Shown here piece after piece: positions 59,451-64,000 of a DNA stretch of 64,000 nucleotides. Source of the DNA: Acephala macrosclerotiorum (Eukaryota; Ascomycota; Leotiomycetes; Helotiales; Mollisiaceae). The position numbers and the translations under genes were made by a program. Under the pieces are notes generated by a model, which saw only the letters and a list, made by a program, of their open reading frames with translations, was not told where the DNA came from and ran no database searches. How positions within the stretch are numbered: position 1 is the first letter of the stretch; every line of letters begins with the position of its first letter. Where the stretch lies: assembly GCA_014904845.1 (NCBI GenBank), contig MU119302.1, positions 1 to 64,000 of the forward strand. The letters are read 5' to 3'.

Positions 59451-61044
59451 TAAATTTTGTCGAGCGATAAAAAAAATTTTAACGAGCGTAATCGCGATTT
59501 ATAGTATTTCGCAATTGAGATTGAAATTGCGTAATAATTACTTATTTAAATAAACTAAAATTAAAAATTTGAATAATATAAATATATTTTCAATTTATAA
59601 TGCAATTATAAAAAGTTTATTAAATTTATAAATAAGTAATTAAAATCGTAAAATTTTTGAAATTTTAGTATTTTTAAACTCGATTATATGACAATTTTAA
59701 TAGTTTAAAGTATTTGAGTTTTTTTTAGACCAATTAAATATCGAGAATTAAAACATATTATTATTTATTTCTATATTTTGCAAATTTTAATTTAATTTAA
59801 TATATTTTATAAAAATAATTATAAAATATAAAATAAATTAAAAAAAATCAAAATATTTTTTTAAATCGTAATATTTTATTTTTAAACTCGAAAATCGAAA
59901 TAAGTTTTCAATTGCTAATAAACGACGTAAAAGTAATCACGGGATTTAAAAGTTTTCTACGAGTAAAAATCGTTTTTTTTTTTCTATTTTACGTTGTACT
60001 AAACAATTAACTTTGTTTATAGTCTTTTGAATTTACGATTATTATTAATAAAAAATTAATCAAATTAAAAAAATATATTTCAAATAAAAAATACATTTTA
60101 AAATTAAATAAATTAATATATTTGATTTTAATTTTTAATTCTCGAATTCGCAAAAAAAAGATTATAAAACGTTAAATTTTTTAAAGATTAAAAAATTAAT
60201 ATTTATAATAAGTTTTATAAAGATTATTAATTGTAAATTATTTAATATATTAATTGTTTTATAAAAAGAATTTATATTTTAATTATAAACGAGATTATTT
60301 TATTTAATTACTTTTTATTTAAAAAGTTTAAAATTTGAATTTAAATAAAAAATAATAATAATTTAAATATATATTTAAAAAATAAAAATAAAATTAATAT
60401 AAATAAATTTAAAAGTTATTTATTAAAAAAAAATTAATTCGATTTATAAATAAATTGTTTTATTTTTTTTTTTTTATAAAACTTATATTAATATATAAAT
60501 AAATAAAAAATTTTAATTTCTAGTGAAATAATAAAAATAAATATTTTATATTATTTTTAATTACTTGAAAATTTTTTTAAATATTTGTAATATCGACTTT
60601 TTTCGAAAAATTCATTTTATAAAAAGCTTTAATTATTAATAAAACTAGAAACAAACTTACTAAAAAAATCTTTAAAATAATAATATATTTAAAAAATTGG
60701 AGAATTATTTAAAAAAATAATAATAATATTAAAAAAAAAATTATAAAAAAAATAGAAAATATTTTTTTTATTTAATAATAAATTTTTATTTATTTATTTT
60801 TTTATAAAAGTTTAATATTTTATTTATTGTAACTTGGTTTGAAATATTAAGTCTTTATTATTTATAAAAGTATTTAAAAAACATTATTTTTTAATATGAT
60901 TATATAGTTAATTAAAATTAATTTAAATTATAATTAATTATAATTATTAATCTAATTAAATGTTTTTGAATCCCTATTAATCAAATTTTAATTTAATTTA
61001 ATCAAATTAATCCAAATAATAATTAATTAATTTGATTTTTTTTG

Positions 61045-61052
61045 ATCACGCT
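61045..61052 (-). repeat. Isolated terminus of the AGCGTGAT element family
   Basis: ATCACGCT here, preceded by a T-rich stretch, is the same terminus as the right end of the 62.2-62.8 kb element (AGCGTGATCAAAA on the minus strand). The adjoining AT-rich DNA (60990-61040) repeats the TTTAATTTAATCAAATTAAT phrase found inside that element. The other end of this copy was not found. Confidence 0.4.
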
Positions 61053-61100
61053 ATTAATTCTTAATAAACTATCGAATTGCATATAAATCAACTCGGAGTT

Positions 61101-62218
61101 AATAAACAAACATTGACAATTCTTTAAAATCAAAGAACCAATCCGACAAATGACGCTTTATGACTTTTGAATCAAGAACCAACAATATTTATGCTAGCAA
61201 GTGTATATAAATGTCCACCGACAATTTTTCTTCACGTGATTATTCACTGCTCATCAGTGGCAAGTGGGCAAATGAGAACAGAAAAATTCCTTGACAACAA
61301 CGACAATATATCATAATATGATCAGGTTAATTTGCTCAAAGAACTTGCCTAGAACACAGGATTAAATAGTGGAAACTATTGGAAACCAAATGTCATGGAA
61401 GTCTCAACCCAAACGTTCCACAGTTGCCCAACCAACTCCCCTCCCTCCACGAGCATTTGGCATGCTTCTTTGTCATGAAGAAGACAAATGCGGGAAATGC
61501 GGCCGCCTATATATAGCAGACATCTACTAGAGGCAGGGCCTTTGAGGTGACTTTGATAAGACGAGACTGAGAAGTGAATGTGGATGAGGTAGGTTAGCGC
61601 TTGATTTGCTAGCCCTCGCTCCGAGTTTCGAGTTCTCCTCTCGCCGCGATGTTTCGAGAAAATGAATATATGCATTTCAATTGCAAACTAGCCATCTTGA
61701 ACTCGTCACTCGAGGCGATTTTGAAGGTATAAATACTTCTTCCTGTTCGTATCCAGCGAACCCAGACACCAAGAACGAGCCGATGAAGGCGGCAGACCGC
61801 AGCGAAGAATCCAAACACAAGTTCAACAAAGCTGTCACATTCAATAGATTGAGACTAGTACTGAGGTACCATAAATTGTTTCTGGAGTCTTCCAGAAGGA
61901 ACACCCGATCACTGAACTCTACTCCTTCTTCCCACTTGGGCTGTGTGTAACAGTGGATTTTGAAGATAACAAGGATCTATCTGTTGGCAATAGGAGTTTT
62001 GCGTTCTCAATTCTAGGAGAGAGTGCTTATACTGAGCTTCGGAATATGTGCACGAAATCTGCGCCAATCGATAAAGAAGATATCAAATCCTTTCCGCATG
62101 CCTGGTTACACTGTTAGGACAGATATTTTAGCCAGAAGAATGTCTCTGGCCAAATTTCCGAACGTTGGCGCTGATTGCTGGGGCTGAGAGGAGAGGACTA
62201 TTTATACAATCTTTTATA
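61101..62218. other. Normal-composition stretch, no gene recognised
   Basis: Open frames on both strands (61376-61675, 61609-61950) overlap and do not resemble a family. A minus-strand segment (RISRICLLHDKEACQMLVEG) looks coding-like but is isolated. Confidence 0.4.
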
Positions 62219-62840
62219 GTGCTTAAGTAGCGTGATCAAAAATAATCACGTTAATTAATTAAAATTATAATTAATTTGATTAAATTAAATTAAATTATAA
62301 TTAATTAAAATCTAAAAAATTATGATTATAATTATGATTATAATTATGATTATAATTATGATTATAATTATGATTATAATTAATTATAATCATAATTAAC
62401 TATAATTAATTACGTAACTCTAGTAAAAAATAATACTTTTCGAAATTATAAAAACTTCATATATTAAAATAAGTTATATTTGATACAAAAAACTATAAAT
62501 AATTTTATTTGATTTATAATAAAGTAACAAAGAGTCGAAGATTCGAAATAGAGAGTTAAATCGAAAATTCGGTATTTCGCTAAACTCGCTTATAGCGCGC
62601 GATATTAGTTTTGTCCTAGCCTTGGAACTGCCGATTGATTAGATTTTAATTTAGAGCCTTTTGCGCTACTTCGGACGAAGCCGCATTTAGTCACGTGATA
62701 ATCAAGTTAATGTAATATAATTATGATTAACTTGATTAGATTTAAATTAAATTATAATTAATAGTATATTTTTATAATTAAATTATGATTAACGACTTAT
62801 AATCTAATTTAATCTAATCATTTATCACGCTGTGCTTAAG
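62219..62840 (+). mobile_element. TIR element with 9-bp target duplication (hAT/MITE-like)
   Basis: GTGCTTAAG occurs at 62219-62227 and 62832-62840. Inside, the left end is AGCGTGATCAAAA (62229 on) and the right end is its complement, ...TTTATCACGCT (to 62831), so the element is about 603 bases with terminal inverted repeats of at least 8 bases and AT-rich, inverted subterminal regions of about 100 bases (GATTAAATTAAATTAAATTA on one side, TAATTTAATTTAAATC-like on the other). A core near 62540-62700 has normal composition. An 8- to 9-bp target duplication fits hAT-type transposons. No transposase is encoded, so it is a non-autonomous element. Confidence 0.6.
62321..62380 (+). repeat. 12-bp tandem repeat (TATGATTATAAT)x5
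   Basis: Five exact or near-exact copies of TATGATTATAAT in a row, followed by the inverted phrase TTAATTATAATCATAATTAA. The array sits inside the 62.2-62.8 kb element and is nearly palindromic, so it can form a long hairpin. Confidence 0.85.
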
Positions 62841-64000
62841 ACTAGTAAAAGGGAGCTAGGCAGTTTGATATTTTCAAATTATTATACATTTCCCCTCCAA
62901 ATTAACGCAAGAGAATCACAAATGTGAATTTCCTGGACTTCTCGTTTTTCTCCTCGAGTATTACTCTACGGGGTATAAATATTATCCTCGCCGCCTGCGC
63001 ACCAGAGCTTTACAAACCAAGAAAGTGACGTCTCTGTATTAGGGAGCAAGAGGGGCAGGACCTGTAGCCGCGCAGAAAGATGCAAGATGCCGTCCTTGAG
63101 GTGCTATTACTGGGTCTCAACCGTGGCCCTCCGAAGTTGAAACGTTGGGAAGCGAAGCACTACTATGTCTTGGGAATGTCGTTGAATATGCTGAACATTG
63201 ATAACAAGTCGATTCGCGACAACAAGAACCCACATTCGCTAAGATGTCAGGAGCATAGGAGCATAGAAGCATAGGAGCATCTGAATTGAGACTCGAAAAC
63301 TTGCTTGAGCTCTGGTTCGCCACTAGATTTAGTATGAATCAGCCCCCAGCTTGAAATCACTAATTCTTTCGAAGTGGTCACGCTAGTTCACCCAACCACT
63401 GCAGACGACCTTTTAGTTTTTGTAGGAGACTGGGATGCAGGAATTATATATAGTCTTAATTACGATAAGGGAGAAAGGAGATCAACCCTCGACCTGGAAG
63501 CGCGACGCCATGCAAGTTCTTCAGGGTTGAATGCAGATTCACCTTCCAAGAAACGAGGCGAAAATAAATCCATCTCGCTTCTCAATCCCTTAAGGAAGTA
63601 TAAATAATCGTCTCCTTCTAGTAAGGAATGGCAACAAGAACGAGATGGATCCTTACAGAGTGAGAGGGTGTGCGGATGGCGAGATGGAAGTTGATGCCTA
63701 TCCCTCAGCATCAAGTCCAGACTAGTTGAGATGAGATCTAGGAACAGCTCGCCATCTCGCATGTGGGACTACCTATTGTTGAAATTGCTCGTTCTTAGTG
63801 TCAGGTAGAAGTAAAATTGACAGCAGTAACGGAGAATGACAAAGAAACACCACTCCCGACTCCAATGAAGAGCAGGAAGAAAATCAAGTTGAAACCGTAA
63901 AATGAGGAGTTTAAGTAGATGGAAGATAAAACACGGCATGAAGAGAGGAGGCTCGAAGACGTCGGAGCTGCGAAAACTCTGTTGCTGGTTGTTGCGGTCA
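62841..64000. other. Window end, no gene called
   Basis: Composition returns to normal. Open frames at 63080-63274 (+), 63374-63607 (+) and 63460-63762 (-) overlap on opposite strands and none resembles a family. A 10-bp tandem repeat (GAGCATAGGA-like, about 3 units) lies at 63249-63280. A gene may start beyond the window. Confidence 0.4.
63249..63280 (+). repeat. 10-bp tandem repeat
   Basis: GGAGCATA is repeated at 10-base spacing three times (AGGAGCATAG, GAGCATAGAA, GCATAGGAGCAT). Confidence 0.75.

Larger units (their letters stand above)
50801..61100. repeat. AT-rich, RIP-type block (right)
   Basis: About 10 kb of extremely AT-rich DNA without any protein-like frame; no open frame over about 60 codons is present. 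Remaining C and G bases lie mostly in CpG (TCG, ACG, CGA, CGT trinucleotides recur; CpA and CpT are rare). Direct repeats (54385-54575 versus 57618-57811, and others) show it was built from duplicated elements. This is best explained as transposon DNA decayed by RIP. It could act as a heterochromatic block or, less likely, contribute to a centromere. Confidence 0.85.

Overview
This window is nuclear DNA of a filamentous ascomycete (Pezizomycotina). The evidence is short introns (about 50-80 bp) with GTAAGT-type donors and CTRAY-type branch points, a HET-domain gene, an OCH1-like GT32 glycosyltransferase, 2EXR/F-box-like proteins, and gene-bearing DNA alternating with extremely AT-rich blocks that look like RIP (repeat-induced point mutation) products. 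Leotiomycetes is my best guess for the class, but that is inference. A run of 19 Ns flanked by the same sequence shows this is a draft assembly.

Layout. 1-1.8 kb: AT-rich block. 1.85-2.7 kb (-): remnant of a Zn2Cys6 regulator. 3.2-4.1 kb (+): short-chain dehydrogenase. 4.4-5.9 kb (-): two decayed tandem copies of a small F-box-like family, then a degenerate ~50-bp repeat array. 7.3-8.35 kb (-): probable secreted Cys-rich protein of unresolved exon structure. 10.1-11.8 kb (+): cystathionine gamma-synthase. 12.4-13.2 kb (+): pyridoxamine-phosphate-oxidase-like FMN protein. 13.5-15.4 kb (-): HET protein. 15.7-16.3 kb (-): 2EXR-like protein. 16.7-18.0 kb (-): APP1-type phosphatidate phosphatase. 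19.2-20.2 kb (-): polysaccharide deacetylase with several frame breaks. 21.0-21.8 kb (-): intact third copy of the F-box-like family. 22.5-23.0 kb (-): protein made only of three WW domains. 23.6-24.6 kb (+): type II membrane protein. 26.6-27.6 and 32.7-34.3 kb (-): two pseudogenes of one unnamed family, riddled with stops. 28.9-29.5 kb (-): small hypothetical. 30.2-31.9 kb (+): SRPK-like kinase. 35.3-36.6 kb (-): mitochondrial-type rhomboid protease, with a retroposon inserted just upstream. 39.0-40.0 kb (+): OCH1-like mannosyltransferase. 40.7-42.8 kb (-): large uncharacterised membrane protein. 45.0-46.5 kb (-): FAS1 cell-surface protein. 48.1-49.8 kb (+): second uncharacterised membrane protein. 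50.8-61.1 kb: gene-free AT-rich block. 61.1-64 kb: mixed DNA holding a TIR/TSD-bounded element of about 600 bp.

The genes do not form a pathway or a biosynthetic cluster. They are ordinary housekeeping, cell-wall and membrane genes plus accessory (HET, F-box-like, WW-only) and relic genes lying between two RIP-type blocks. The most notable items are the stand-alone triple-WW protein, whose domains match WW1-WW3 of Rsp5/NEDD4 ligases in order; a pseudogene whose five in-frame stops over its best-read stretch are all TAA/TAG, i.e. one C-to-T step from Gln codons; and AT-rich DNA whose surviving cytosines sit almost entirely in CpG. Exon coordinates were derived by hand from splice signals and phase. 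Where the phases do not close, the entry says so.
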